31,708 nucleotides of DNA from CAYMOV01 sp964392085. Its GTDB lineage: Bacteria > Oederibacteriota > Muellerivitia > Muellerivitales > Muellerivitaceae. The notes under the pieces were generated by a model. It was not told where the DNA came from. It saw nothing but the letters and a program-made list of their open reading frames with translations, and did no database searches. The first letter of the stretch is position 1; every line of letters begins with the position of its first letter. Location of the stretch: assembly GCA_964392085.1 (NCBI GenBank), contig CAYMOV010000023.1:1-31708 (forward strand), read 5' to 3'. Made by a program: the position numbers and the translations under genes. Shown here in pieces: positions 8,046 to 16,027 of the stretch.

Positions 8046-9851
8046 TTATTGGTGTTTTGTTTGCTTTCGATAGGTTTGCGGTGTGGAACCGGTTTTCTTG
8101 CGGAAAAATTGGGTGAAATACGAAACCGACCTGAAACCGCAGGATTGGGCGATTTTGGACACCGGGAGGTTCCCGCCCTTTAAAAGCTGGCGCGCCTCCC
8201 CCAACCGCAGGTTTTGGAGGTAAGTCTCGATCCCGATCCCGAAGGCCTTCTTGAACCGGCGGCTGAGGGTGGAAACCGAAATCCCAGAGTTTTTCGCGAG
8301 GACGGACAAGGGCACCGACCCTCGGAAACGCTCATCGAGAAAGTCCCTCACCTTTTCGATCGAAGCGGCCTCCCGGAGGGAACCGGAGCCCTGAATCAGG
8401 TTCATGAGCTTCTCCACGGATTCCTTGAAGGCCAAAACCATTTCCTGGGTGGTGCCGGCATTCACCAGGGACCGGACTAGTCCCTCTAAAAGGCTTTCCA
8501 AATCCTCCGTCCCCGGGTGGATTTTTCCCTTCACCGCGTCCCGCAATTGGAGCAGGCCGTATTGGAGGTGCAGCCGGATCTCCTCGGGGTCCTGGAACGA
8601 GAGGGTGAGGACCTGCCGGAGGTATTCGTCGAGCAGGGTGGAGGTCCCCGAGAAGGAGGCGGTCTCGAATGGCCGCTTCAGTTCTTGGAGGAGCCGCGCG
8701 AGTTCCAGCACCCCTTCCTTTTTCCCGCGGGGCGTCGGGGCGTAAAACACCAGGTCCTTCCCGGATTTCCGCTCCAAGTGGAGCGCCAGGACCGCCTGGC
8801 GGAACGACCGGTTCAGGGGTTCCCCCGGTTCCACGGTCTCCCCGATCCCCACCAGGACCGGCCCATCCAATTCCTCCGAGGCGTAGGCCCGTATCCGCTC
8901 GGCGGTCTCGAGGATCTGGTGCCTCCGTTGGAGCCTCCCTTTCCGGGGATCCGGTGAGCTGATGAAAACCATCCCGTAATTCTCCAGGGCGCCCCCGGTG
9001 GTCTCGGGAATCGTCCGGGCGAATTGGAATCCCCGCCGCTGGAACCGGTGGACGCGCACCGTCTCCTCCAGGGCCCCGCCCTTGCGCCCGGCCTGGCGGA
9101 GCGGGATCACCGTCAGGACCGTGGTGGGGATCCGGGTGATCCCGATTTCCTCGCGTACCCAGGGCATCTCCTGCACCCGGGGGCCCCAGGCGGGCGTGGA
9201 TTGGCGGGTCGGCAGGCCGAGGGCCCAGTTCATCCAGTAACTGTGCGGGAAGTGCTTGGAGAAGACCCCCACCGACAGTTCCTTCAGGCGCCGCGAGGCC
9301 TCCGGGTGGTTGCCGTGGACCAGGATGCCCGCGAACAGCTCAAGGGTTTCCCGGTAGGCCGGCAAGACGGGCCCCTCCAGCACCGGGGTCTCCAGCATCA
9401 CCCGGACGAAATGGCGGAACTCGGGGTTCTCCGGGGCGGCGGGCTGGCCCGTCAGGTCCTTCCAACTGGCCTGGAGGTGCGGAAAGGTGATTTCCCGGTC
9501 CGCGAAGGCGCCCGACAACAGGGTTCCCAGCCGTTGCCCGTCACGGCGGATGGGCATGAAGGCGTCGAAGAACCCTAAATTCTCCACGAGGAGGGCTTCG
9601 CCGGGACCCCGGGACTTCTCATAGTCCGGGTCCGTGAGCCGCGACCAATCGTGGATGTATTTGCGCTTGAGCTCGAAATCAAAAAGGGAGGCCTGCCGTT
9701 GGTGGTAATTCACCGCCACCCAGAAGGCCCCCAGGCTGGTGGGGACCACGAAGCAGTTCAGGTCGATGTAATACTTGAAGATTGAGAGGAAATTCTCGTA
9801 CTCGAAGAGTTCCCTGAAAGCGTCGGGGCCCAGGTGTTCCGTGACTTCCAT
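8046..9851 (-). CDS. AraC-family transcriptional regulator with large N-terminal sensor (paralog 2)
   Basis: This is a 601-residue regulator. The AraC double HTH is at about 515-597 (LSVLAKNSGISVSTLSRRFK, then KIAQSCGFRSVSYFTQFF and RKKTGSTPQTYR). The N-terminal sensor contains LGTLLSGAF, reminiscent of PocR-type domains. Near residue 330, VGIGE followed by SFRQAVLALHLER resembles the degenerate GGDEF-like region of CdaR/PucR regulators. It is clearly closer to the product of 16028-17842 than to that of 802-2604. The ATG start is fixed by an in-frame TAG three codons upstream; there is no good Shine-Dalgarno. The 12 bases before the ATG (TAGCTTCAACCT) nearly match those of the 16028-17842 paralog. 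It sits between the two GH30 genes and is the obvious candidate regulator for one or both. Confidence 0.88.
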   Translation of the reverse strand: MEVTEHLGPDAFRELFEYENFLSIFKYYIDLNCFVVPTSLGAFWVAVNYHQRQASLFDFELKRKYIHDWSRLTDPDYEKSRGPGEALLVENLGFFDAFMPIRRDGQRLGTLLSGAFADREITFPHLQASWKDLTGQPAAPENPEFRHFVRVMLETPVLEGPVLPAYRETLELFAGILVHGNHPEASRRLKELSVGVFSKHFPHSYWMNWALGLPTRQSTPAWGPRVQEMPWVREEIGITRIPTTVLTVIPLRQAGRKGGALEETVRVHRFQRRGFQFARTIPETTGGALENYGMVFISSPDPRKGRLQRRHQILETAERIRAYASEELDGPVLVGIGETVEPGEPLNRSFRQAVLALHLERKSGKDLVFYAPTPRGKKEGVLELARLLQELKRPFETASFSGTSTLLDEYLRQVLTLSFQDPEEIRLHLQYGLLQLRDAVKGKIHPGTEDLESLLEGLVRSLVNAGTTQEMVLAFKESVEKLMNLIQGSGSLREAASIEKVRDFLDERFRGSVPLSVLAKNSGISVSTLSRRFKKAFGIGIETYLQNLRLGEARQLLKGGNLPVSKIAQSCGFRSVSYFTQFFRKKTGSTPQTYRKQTKHQ

Positions 9852-9971
9852 AGGTTGAAGCTAGCATGACGGCGGCCCCGGGGAAATCCAAAACCACAGC
9901 CGTCGGGGGGTGTGCCAAGGATGGGACGGGAAATCGGCCCCGAAACGGGGGTTCCGTTTACCGCAGCATAC

Positions 9972-9994
9972 GCCCATTCCCTTATGGAATGGGC
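9972..9994. repeat. Perfect 9-bp inverted repeat after the GH30-CE4 gene
   Basis: GCCCATTCC and GGAATGGGC flank a five-base loop. It lies about 30 bp past the stop codon of the GH30-CE4 gene and 120 bp before the AraC-type gene. There is no U-run on the minus strand, so it is not a standard intrinsic terminator; an mRNA 3'-end stabiliser or a regulator site is possible. Confidence 0.5.
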
Positions 9995-10025
9995 ATGACC
10001 AAAACACACGCTTCGGCTTGAAGCC

Positions 10026-13000
10026 TCACCGTAGGATCACGATCTTGGTCATCCGGGTCGGTTGGCCCGTTTCATTTAAAAGGAAATAGTAGATCCCGTC
10101 GGAAACAAGGCGTCCCCACTTGTCCCTTTGGTTCCAGGCCACGGTCGCCGTTCCCGAGACCTCAAGCGCTCCGGAAGCCACCAGGCGGTTGGCTACCGTC
10201 ACGATTTTCCAGTCCACCGTCTTGGGGCAAGGCGAGGCGAGGTTCACCTTCACCGGGATCCAAAGGCTGTAGGAAGGATTGGGATAGGCCGCCGAAATGG
10301 CGACCGGCGGGCACACCGGGAGCGTCGCGCTGGGCGTCGGCGTCAAGGTCGGCGGTGCCGTCGGTGAGGAAGTCGGTGTCGGCGTCCAAGTTTGGGTGGG
10401 GATGGGCGTGCGGGTGGGGGTATAAGTCGCGCTGGGCGTGAATGACGGCGTCGCGGTGGACGACGGCGACCATGTCGGTGTCGCCGTCTTGGACGGCGTG
10501 GGCGTAGATGTCGGCGAATCCGTCGGCGTGGGCGTGGATGTCTTGGTGGAAGTCGGGGTCGTCGAGGGGGTCGGGGTGGCGGTCGGCGAGGGCGTAGCCG
10601 TACGCGTCGCGCTGTTCGTGGACGTGGAAGTCGGGGTCCAGGTGCGGGTGTCCGACGGCGTGTTCGTCGCAGTCGGCGTGGGGGTATCCGTCCTGGAACT
10701 GGTCGGGGTGGACGTCCGGGTATCCGTCGGGCTGTTCGTGTCGGTCGGAGTGGGGGACAGGGTCGGGGTAAAGGTCCGGGTCAAGGACGCGGTGGAGGTG
10801 GAGGTCGAGGTGTATGAAGGTGTTGAGGTGTACGTGGGGGTGTGGGTGGAGGTCGGGGCCGGGGTAAAAGTGTACGTACCGGGCGGTAAGGTCGCCGTGA
10901 AGGTGTAGGTAGGCGTCGGGCTGTAGGTCAGGGTGGCCGTAAAAGTGGGCGTCGCGCTCCAAGTGGAGGTGGAAGTCCCCGTCGGAGTGGACGTGGCGGT
11001 TGAGGTTGAAGTCGGTGTCCCGGTTGGAGTTGGTGTTGAAGTATTGGTCGGGGGCGCAGTCGCGCTAGCCGTAGGCGTAGACGACCGGGTGGCCGTCGAC
11101 GTTTGGGTAAACGTCTGGGTAGCGGTGAAAGCCAGGGTGTAGGTCGGCGTGGGGGAGCTGGTCGGCGACGGCGTACGAGTCGCGCTTGAGGTAAACGACG
11201 CGGTGGACGTGAAGGTCGAAGTGGACGTAACCGTCCCGGTCGCGCTGGGGGTGGGTGTAAAAGTGCGGGTGGCCGTAAACGAAGCGGTCGACGTGGGGGT
11301 GAAGGTCCACGTGGTCGTGAACGTGCGGGTGGGGGTGGAGCTGTTCGTAGGCGACAGGGTGTTCGAGGGGGTGAAGGTCGGGGTGGCGCCCGGTGGCGGC
11401 GTACTCGTGTTCGTCGGCGAAGAGGTCGGGGTCGAAGTGGAGGTTGAGGTCCGCGTGGGGGTTGAGGTCGGCGAGGACGTGAAGGTACTGGTGGCCTGGG
11501 CGGTGTTGGTGGGGCTAGCCGTCGGGGTAAGGGTCCGCGTAGCCGAAGGCGTAGACGAGGCGGTGGAAGTGGCCGTCACCGTCGATGTAAAAGTCGGCGA
11601 CGCCGTTGGCGTCGAGGTCGGCGAGAACGTGGAGGTGCTGGTCCTTGTCGAAGTCACCGTGGGCGACGAGGTGAAGGTGGATGTCGGGCTCGCCGTGGCC
11701 GTGGCGGTATTCGTCCGGGTCAGGGTCGAGGTGGAGGTCGACGTCAAGGTTGCGGTCCATGTCGCTGTCGACGTGGATGTCGGGGAGGCCGTGGCCGTCC
11801 GCGTCACGGTCAAGGTGAACGTCGCGGTCGGGGTGGCCGTCGAGGTCGGCGTAAACGTCTGGGTTGATGAAAAGGTGGCGGTCGGCGAGGCGGTCCACGT
11901 ACGGGTGGGGGTCGAAGTGACCGTCGAAGTGGGCGTCATCGACCAGGTGGCGGTCATCGTAGGACTCGACGTGGCGGTGAAAGTCGCCGTAGGAGTCTGC
12001 GTCCAAGGGCGGGTCGGGGTAAACGTGAAGGTGGGGGTGGTCCCCGGGCAAGTGGCCCCCAACATCCGCACGTCATCGAGCTGGAGGTTGTAGTTCCCCG
12101 CCGCCATGTTGGCCCATTGGAACATCGACACCTGGGAAGGCGAGAAGGTCTGGGCGGTCCCGAACCCGCGTTGGGCCAGTTGGCTGAACAGCACCGTCAC
12201 GGGCGTCCAGGCCGCGTTGGCCGTGAACGACACCCCGAAGTTGTCCCCGTCGGTGACCGCCGGGATCGCCATCTGGAACCAATAGGTGCCGCTGCCCTTC
12301 GCGTAAAAGGCCACCCCGCCCGTGTAGGGCGAAAGGTCCATGGTCGAGCCGAAGGGACAGGTGATGCCCCCATAATTGCTCACCGAACCCGAACAGCTTC
12401 CCGAGAAGGCCGTGGAGCCGGGGGCCCCGCCCGCCGGGACGCTGAAGGCCAGGGTGGTGTTGGCGTCCCCGTAGGTGGTCCAGGTCCCGCCCCAGTTGTT
12501 GGCGGTGTTGCCGTCCTCGAAATTGTCGATCATGCAGAAGGCCCCGGGGATCGGGGTGGCCGTCCGGGTGAAGGTGGAGGTCGGCGGCTGGGTCGGGGTA
12601 TTAGTCGGCGTGGGGATCGGGGTGCCGGAACAGGCGCTCACCAAGGACTGGTCCCGGGTAAAGATGTAATCCATCACTTCGCCCGAGGGGGCGAACCACA
12701 TGCTCTTGTTGCCCGTGTTCCCGTAGTTGGTGTCCAGGTAGTTCAAAAGGTTGCCCAAGGCGTCGGCGTTGGTGGCGTATTGGTCCGTCGGGGCCCCGGT
12801 TCCCGCGGAGACGCTGTGGGTGATGCTGATGTACCAGTTGGGTCGGGCGTTCCCCGCCGCCGCCGCCGCGTTGGTCTGCCAGGCCGCGTAGCCGGTGCCA
12901 TAAAGGCCGTTCCGTTGCACCAGGTAGACGTTCGGGAGTGTCGCGTCGACGTAGTTGGTCCCGCCCCCGGCCCCGATTTCCCCCGAGATCAGGAAGTTCG

Positions 13001-15857
13001 GCGGGAAACCCGCGCAGGAAGCGGAGGTCTGGACCTCATAAGGGTACACGATGTGGCTGACGTGGTATCCGGGTAGGTGGCTCAGGAGGTCGGTCTGGTC
13101 CTGGCCGAATTCGTTGACGAAATTAGTGCAGTCCACCGGGTTGGGGTGGGTGAAGGTGTGGTTGTAGATCTGCCAACCCGCGGCCCGTAGGGCCTGGATC
13201 GTGGCCCAGGACATGTAACGTCCCCCGCCGCCGCCCCCGTCGGTCCAGGAACCCACCACCGCCGCCCCGGCCTTCCAGCCCTTGGCGTCGAGCAGGGGTT
13301 TGGCGTTGTCGTATTGGGATTGGATGCCGTCGTCCAACGTGAGGGAATAAGCCCAGTGGTAGTTGTTATAAAGCGTGGCCTTGGTGGCCGCGCCCGTGCC
13401 GCCCGAGGTCCAATTGACGGCCGTGACCTGGATCGTGGTCCCCGTCGTGGTGAAGAGGGCTTGTCCCGTGGACGAAAGGTAGGTGGCCGGCACGGAGGCG
13501 CCGTCGGCCGTGACGGACACCGACGAACAGGTCCCCACATTGACGAGGAGGGTCAGTTTCAGGTCATTGACCAACGGGTTCACGGCCGAACGGTTGATGG
13601 TAAAGCAATAGGCCTTGTTGCCCGTGGAGCCCGTCGGCGTGGGGGTCAACGTCGATGTCGACGTTGGGGTCCGGGTCGGGGTCGACGTGGGAGTCCACGT
13701 ACGGGTCGACGTGGCGGTGCCCGGAAGGGGCGTGAGGGTCGAAGTCGATGTCGACACGGGTGTCGATGACTGGGTCGGCGAGAAGGTCGGCGTCCCACTC
13801 GCCGTTGAGGTCGGCGTCCAAGAACGGGTCGCGGTAAACGTGAGGGTGGGGGTCGACGTTGGCGTCGACCCGGCGCAGTTGGCCCCCAACATCCGCACGT
13901 CATCGAGCTGGAGGTTGTAGTTCCCCGCCGCCAAGTTGGCCCATTGGAACATCGACACCTGGGAAGGCGAGAAGGTCTGGGCGGTCCCGAACCCGCGTTG
14001 GGCCAGTTGGCTGAACAGCACCGTCACGGGCGTCCAGGCCGCGTTGGCCGTGAACGACACCCCGAAGTTGTCCCCGTCGGTGACCGCCGGGATCGCCATC
14101 TGGAACCAATAGGTGCCGCTGCCCTTCGCGTAAAAGGCCACCCCGCCCGTGTAGGGCGAAAGGTCCATGGTCGAGCCGAAGGGACAGGTGATGCCCCCAT
14201 AATTGCTCACCGAACCCGAACAGCTTCCCGAGAAGGCCGTGGAGCCGGGGGCCCCGCCCGCCGGGACGCTGAAGGCCAGGGTGGTGTTGGCGTCCCCGTA
14301 GGTGGTCCAGGTCCCGCCCCAGTTGTTGGCGGTGTTGCCGTCCTCGAAGTTGTCGATCATGCAGAAGGCCCCGGGGATCGGGGTGGACGTCCGCGTGAAG
14401 GTCGGCGTGGGGGGGACGGTGTTCGTGAAGGTGGCGGTCGGCCCCACGGCCCCGATCACGCAAACGAAGGTGGTGACGCTGGTGGCGCTGAGGCTGTAGG
14501 TGAAGCTGTTGCCCGTGACGGTTTGGGTGGTTTGGCGGGCCAGGTTGTTGCCCCCGTCCGTGACCCACGGGGTCTCTTGGGACACCGTGCCCCCGGCGAA
14601 GTTGAAGGTCATCGATTGCGCCGAGCCGTTGTGGTTGATCGCCACGATCACGATCGTGGTCGGGGTCGAGTTGCTGTTCTTATAGGAGGAGATCGAGACG
14701 CCCGCCGTGGGCACCTCGGTGGCCCCCGCCCGGTAGAAGCCGGGCCGGACGAACCGGCTCCAGTTGCCCAGCACCCAGAGCTTCTTGGTCGAGGCGTTGT
14801 CCGAGCCGATCAACGACTCGTTGGTGCTCCCGCTGGAGGGGTACAGCCACCAATGGTGGTACGCGTTCATGTTGGCGTCCACGATGCAGGCGTGGACCCA
14901 TCCCGCGATGACGAGCCCGCTTGTCATGCTGGTGTCGTTTCCTGCCCCGCTGACGTCCGACATTTCCGTCTCCCACATTTCCTGGGTGGTGACGTGCGAG
15001 AACCCGGAATTCGCGAGCGAATAAGGCGTCGAGGAGAGGACCAGGTTGTTGGTGATGCCGTACAGGTGGTTCCCGATGACGCCGAGGTAGCCCGAGATCG
15101 TGGGGTCGTTCATGGCGGTGGCGGCCAGGGTCTTGTCGTCCCGGAAGCTCTCCGGGATCATGATTTGGGTGGTGAGCCCCCCGGTTTGGAGGGCCGAGTG
15201 GAGGGCCTGGGTGAACACGGAGAATTGCCCGGCGTTCCACAGGCAGGACTCGTAGGTCGTGTCCCAGTCCGGTTCGTTCTGCGGCGAGACGGCCATGATC
15301 GTCACGCCGTTGGCGGCGAGCTGTTGGTTGGCGTACTTGATGTAGTTGACCAGGTAGGTGGCGTAGCCGGTGTCCGCGGCGTTCGCCGCGCCCGAGGCGG
15401 CCCCGCTGAAGTTGTTGTTGTTGTTCGACCCGGTCGGCAGGTTGTTCGCCTTGTAGGCCGGGGGTGGGGTCCACTCGGCGATCCAGATCTGGCTGACGCC
15501 CAAGCCGGCGGCCTGCTTCATGACCGCAGCTTCCCCGGCGTCGGTGATCGCCCCGCCGGAGGTCGAGTTGTCGTAGGGGATGTGGCAACGCAGGAGGGAA
15601 AGGCCGATCCCGTTCGGGTTGTTGCCGGTCATCCCGGCGGAGTCCCAATACCAGGTTGCGAGCTGGGTGGGATAGGCGCTGTTGTGCCAGGCGCTGCAGG
15701 CGCCGAAACCCCGGATCGATTGGTTGGTCTGGGAGATGTCGACCGCGCAGGTCGCGGCGTGGGCCGGGGTTTGCGGTAGAAGGATCGCCAAGGCCAGGAA
15801 CCCAAAAACGATTTTTCGGCGGGTCCAAGGCTGGCCCGGGGGGGTCTTCAGGTTCAC
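10026..15857 (-). CDS. Secreted multimodular GH30 xylanase - CE4 deacetylase with duplicated CIA30/CBM-like modules, giant Thr linker and C-terminal sorting-type domain
   Basis: The 1943-residue protein starts at GTG behind GGAAGG, with a signal peptide (VFGFLALAILLPQTPAHA). Order: GH30 module about 35-455 with Glu195 (QNEPD, likely acid/base) and Glu298 (WETEM, likely nucleophile); CIA30/CBM11-like module 490-659; short Thr linker to about 744; small beta domain and CE4/NodB deacetylase about 744-1072, with Asp842/Asp843 in LTLDDG and His900/His904 in NHTFTHP as metal or catalytic residues; second CIA30-like module about 1099-1268; linker about 1268-1845; FlgD-Ig/T9SS-like domain ending KIVILR. 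The GH30 part closely resembles the one at 3888-7802 and likewise has no XynC-type Arg (WWLYPSSGS). Xylan cleavage plus removal of acetyl groups in one chain is the natural reading; the CE4 substrate is inferred. Confidence 0.88.
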   Translation of the reverse strand: MNLKTPPGQPWTRRKIVFGFLALAILLPQTPAHAATCAVDISQTNQSIRGFGACSAWHNSAYPTQLATWYWDSAGMTGNNPNGIGLSLLRCHIPYDNSTSGGAITDAGEAAVMKQAAGLGVSQIWIAEWTPPPAYKANNLPTGSNNNNNFSGAASGAANAADTGYATYLVNYIKYANQQLAANGVTIMAVSPQNEPDWDTTYESCLWNAGQFSVFTQALHSALQTGGLTTQIMIPESFRDDKTLAATAMNDPTISGYLGVIGNHLYGITNNLVLSSTPYSLANSGFSHVTTQEMWETEMSDVSGAGNDTSMTSGLVIAGWVHACIVDANMNAYHHWWLYPSSGSTNESLIGSDNASTKKLWVLGNWSRFVRPGFYRAGATEVPTAGVSISSYKNSNSTPTTIVIVAINHNGSAQSMTFNFAGGTVSQETPWVTDGGNNLARQTTQTVTGNSFTYSLSATSVTTFVCVIGAVGPTATFTNTVPPTPTFTRTSTPIPGAFCMIDNFEDGNTANNWGGTWTTYGDANTTLAFSVPAGGAPGSTAFSGSCSGSVSNYGGITCPFGSTMDLSPYTGGVAFYAKGSGTYWFQMAIPAVTDGDNFGVSFTANAAWTPVTVLFSQLAQRGFGTAQTFSPSQVSMFQWANLAAGNYNLQLDDVRMLGANCAGSTPTSTPTLTFTATRSWTPTSTASGTPTFSPTQSSTPVSTSTSTLTPLPGTATSTRTWTPTSTPTRTPTSTSTLTPTPTGSTGNKAYCFTINRSAVNPLVNDLKLTLLVNVGTCSSVSVTADGASVPATYLSSTGQALFTTTGTTIQVTAVNWTSGGTGAATKATLYNNYHWAYSLTLDDGIQSQYDNAKPLLDAKGWKAGAAVVGSWTDGGGGGGRYMSWATIQALRAAGWQIYNHTFTHPNPVDCTNFVNEFGQDQTDLLSHLPGYHVSHIVYPYEVQTSASCAGFPPNFLISGEIGAGGGTNYVDATLPNVYLVQRNGLYGTGYAAWQTNAAAAAGNARPNWYISITHSVSAGTGAPTDQYATNADALGNLLNYLDTNYGNTGNKSMWFAPSGEVMDYIFTRDQSLVSACSGTPIPTPTNTPTQPPTSTFTRTATPIPGAFCMIDNFEDGNTANNWGGTWTTYGDANTTLAFSVPAGGAPGSTAFSGSCSGSVSNYGGITCPFGSTMDLSPYTGGVAFYAKGSGTYWFQMAIPAVTDGDNFGVSFTANAAWTPVTVLFSQLAQRGFGTAQTFSPSQVSMFQWANMAAGNYNLQLDDVRMLGATCPGTTPTFTFTPTRPWTQTPTATFTATSSPTMTATWSMTPTSTVTSTPTRTWTASPTATFSSTQTFTPTSTATPTATFTLTVTRTATASPTSTSTATWTATLTSTSTSTLTRTNTATATASPTSTFTSSPTVTSTRTSTSTFSPTSTPTASPTFTSTVTATSTASSTPSATRTLTPTASPTNTAQATSTFTSSPTSTPTRTSTSTSTPTSSPTNTSTPPPGATPTFTPSNTLSPTNSSTPTRTFTTTWTFTPTSTASFTATRTFTPTPSATGTVTSTSTFTSTASFTSSATRTPSPTSSPTPTYTLAFTATQTFTQTSTATRSSTPTASATAPPTNTSTPTPTGTPTSTSTATSTPTGTSTSTWSATPTFTATLTYSPTPTYTFTATLPPGTYTFTPAPTSTHTPTYTSTPSYTSTSTSTASLTRTFTPTLSPTPTDTNSPTDTRTSTPTSSRTDTPTPTATNTPSDTRTWTPTSTSTNSATRTATPSPTATPTPSTTPTSTKTSTPTPTDSPTSTPTPSKTATPTWSPSSTATPSFTPSATYTPTRTPIPTQTWTPTPTSSPTAPPTLTPTPSATLPVCPPVAISAAYPNPSYSLWIPVKVNLASPCPKTVDWKIVTVANRLVASGALEVSGTATVAWNQRDKWGRLVSDGIYYFLLNETGQPTRMTKIVILR
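10330..12052 (-). repeat. Thr/Ser/Pro linker repeat of the GH30-CE4 gene
   Basis: About 575 codons of the alternating T-x-T-x pattern lie between the second CIA30-like module and the C-terminal domain. The length is almost the same as in the GH30 protein at 3888-7802 and the PL4 protein. A TPPPGAT island occurs near 11390. Confidence 0.85.
12053..12559 (-). repeat. CIA30/CBM-like module DNA, copy B
   Basis: This segment encodes the second carbohydrate-binding-like module of the GH30-CE4 protein. It matches 13880-14386 at a constant offset of 1827 bp. By eye I find only two differences in 507 bp: one changes Leu to Met near 12108, the other is silent near 12521. Confidence 0.93.
13620..13879 (-). 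repeat. Short Thr linker between the first CIA30-like module and the CE4 module
   Basis: About 85 codons of T/S/P-rich sequence in the same style as the long linkers join the first binding module to the deacetylase module. Residues such as PLPGT interrupt the rhythm. Confidence 0.75.
13880..14386 (-). repeat. CIA30/CBM-like module DNA, copy A
   Basis: This segment encodes the module that directly follows the GH30 domain. It is nearly identical to 12053-12559. The related module in the 3888-7802 gene (about 5905-6400) is similar but visibly more diverged, so the within-gene copy is the recent event or has been kept uniform by gene conversion. Confidence 0.93.
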
Positions 15858-15939
15858 GGCAGGGTCCTTCCGGGGGTGTCAGCCCACCTGAGGCGAGGAA
15901 GAGGAAAAGGAGGCTTCGGGTTTAATACGGAGGAAGGTA

Positions 15940-15977
15940 CCCCTGGGAGGGGGCGGGCACAAGACGCCCCCCAGGGG
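15940..15977. repeat. GC-rich hairpin upstream of the GH30-CE4 gene
   Basis: CCCCTGGG plus GGGCG on the left pairs with CGCCCC plus CAGGGG on the right, with a small bulge. It lies between the AraC-type gene (stop at 16028) and the GH30-CE4 start at 15857, about 85-120 bp before that start. No U-run follows on the minus strand. It could be a leader structure or the end of the upstream transcript. Confidence 0.45.
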
Positions 15978-16027
15978 AGTTGGGCCATTAATCATCAATT
16001 GTATAGTCTTTTATTTCATTGGTTTTT

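Noticed and set aside
8080..8095. GGAACCGGTTTT near the end of the AraC-type gene, similar to the pectin operator
   Set aside because: It lies inside the conserved codons for the K-T-G-S-T-P segment of the AraC domain, and the right half of the palindrome is lost.
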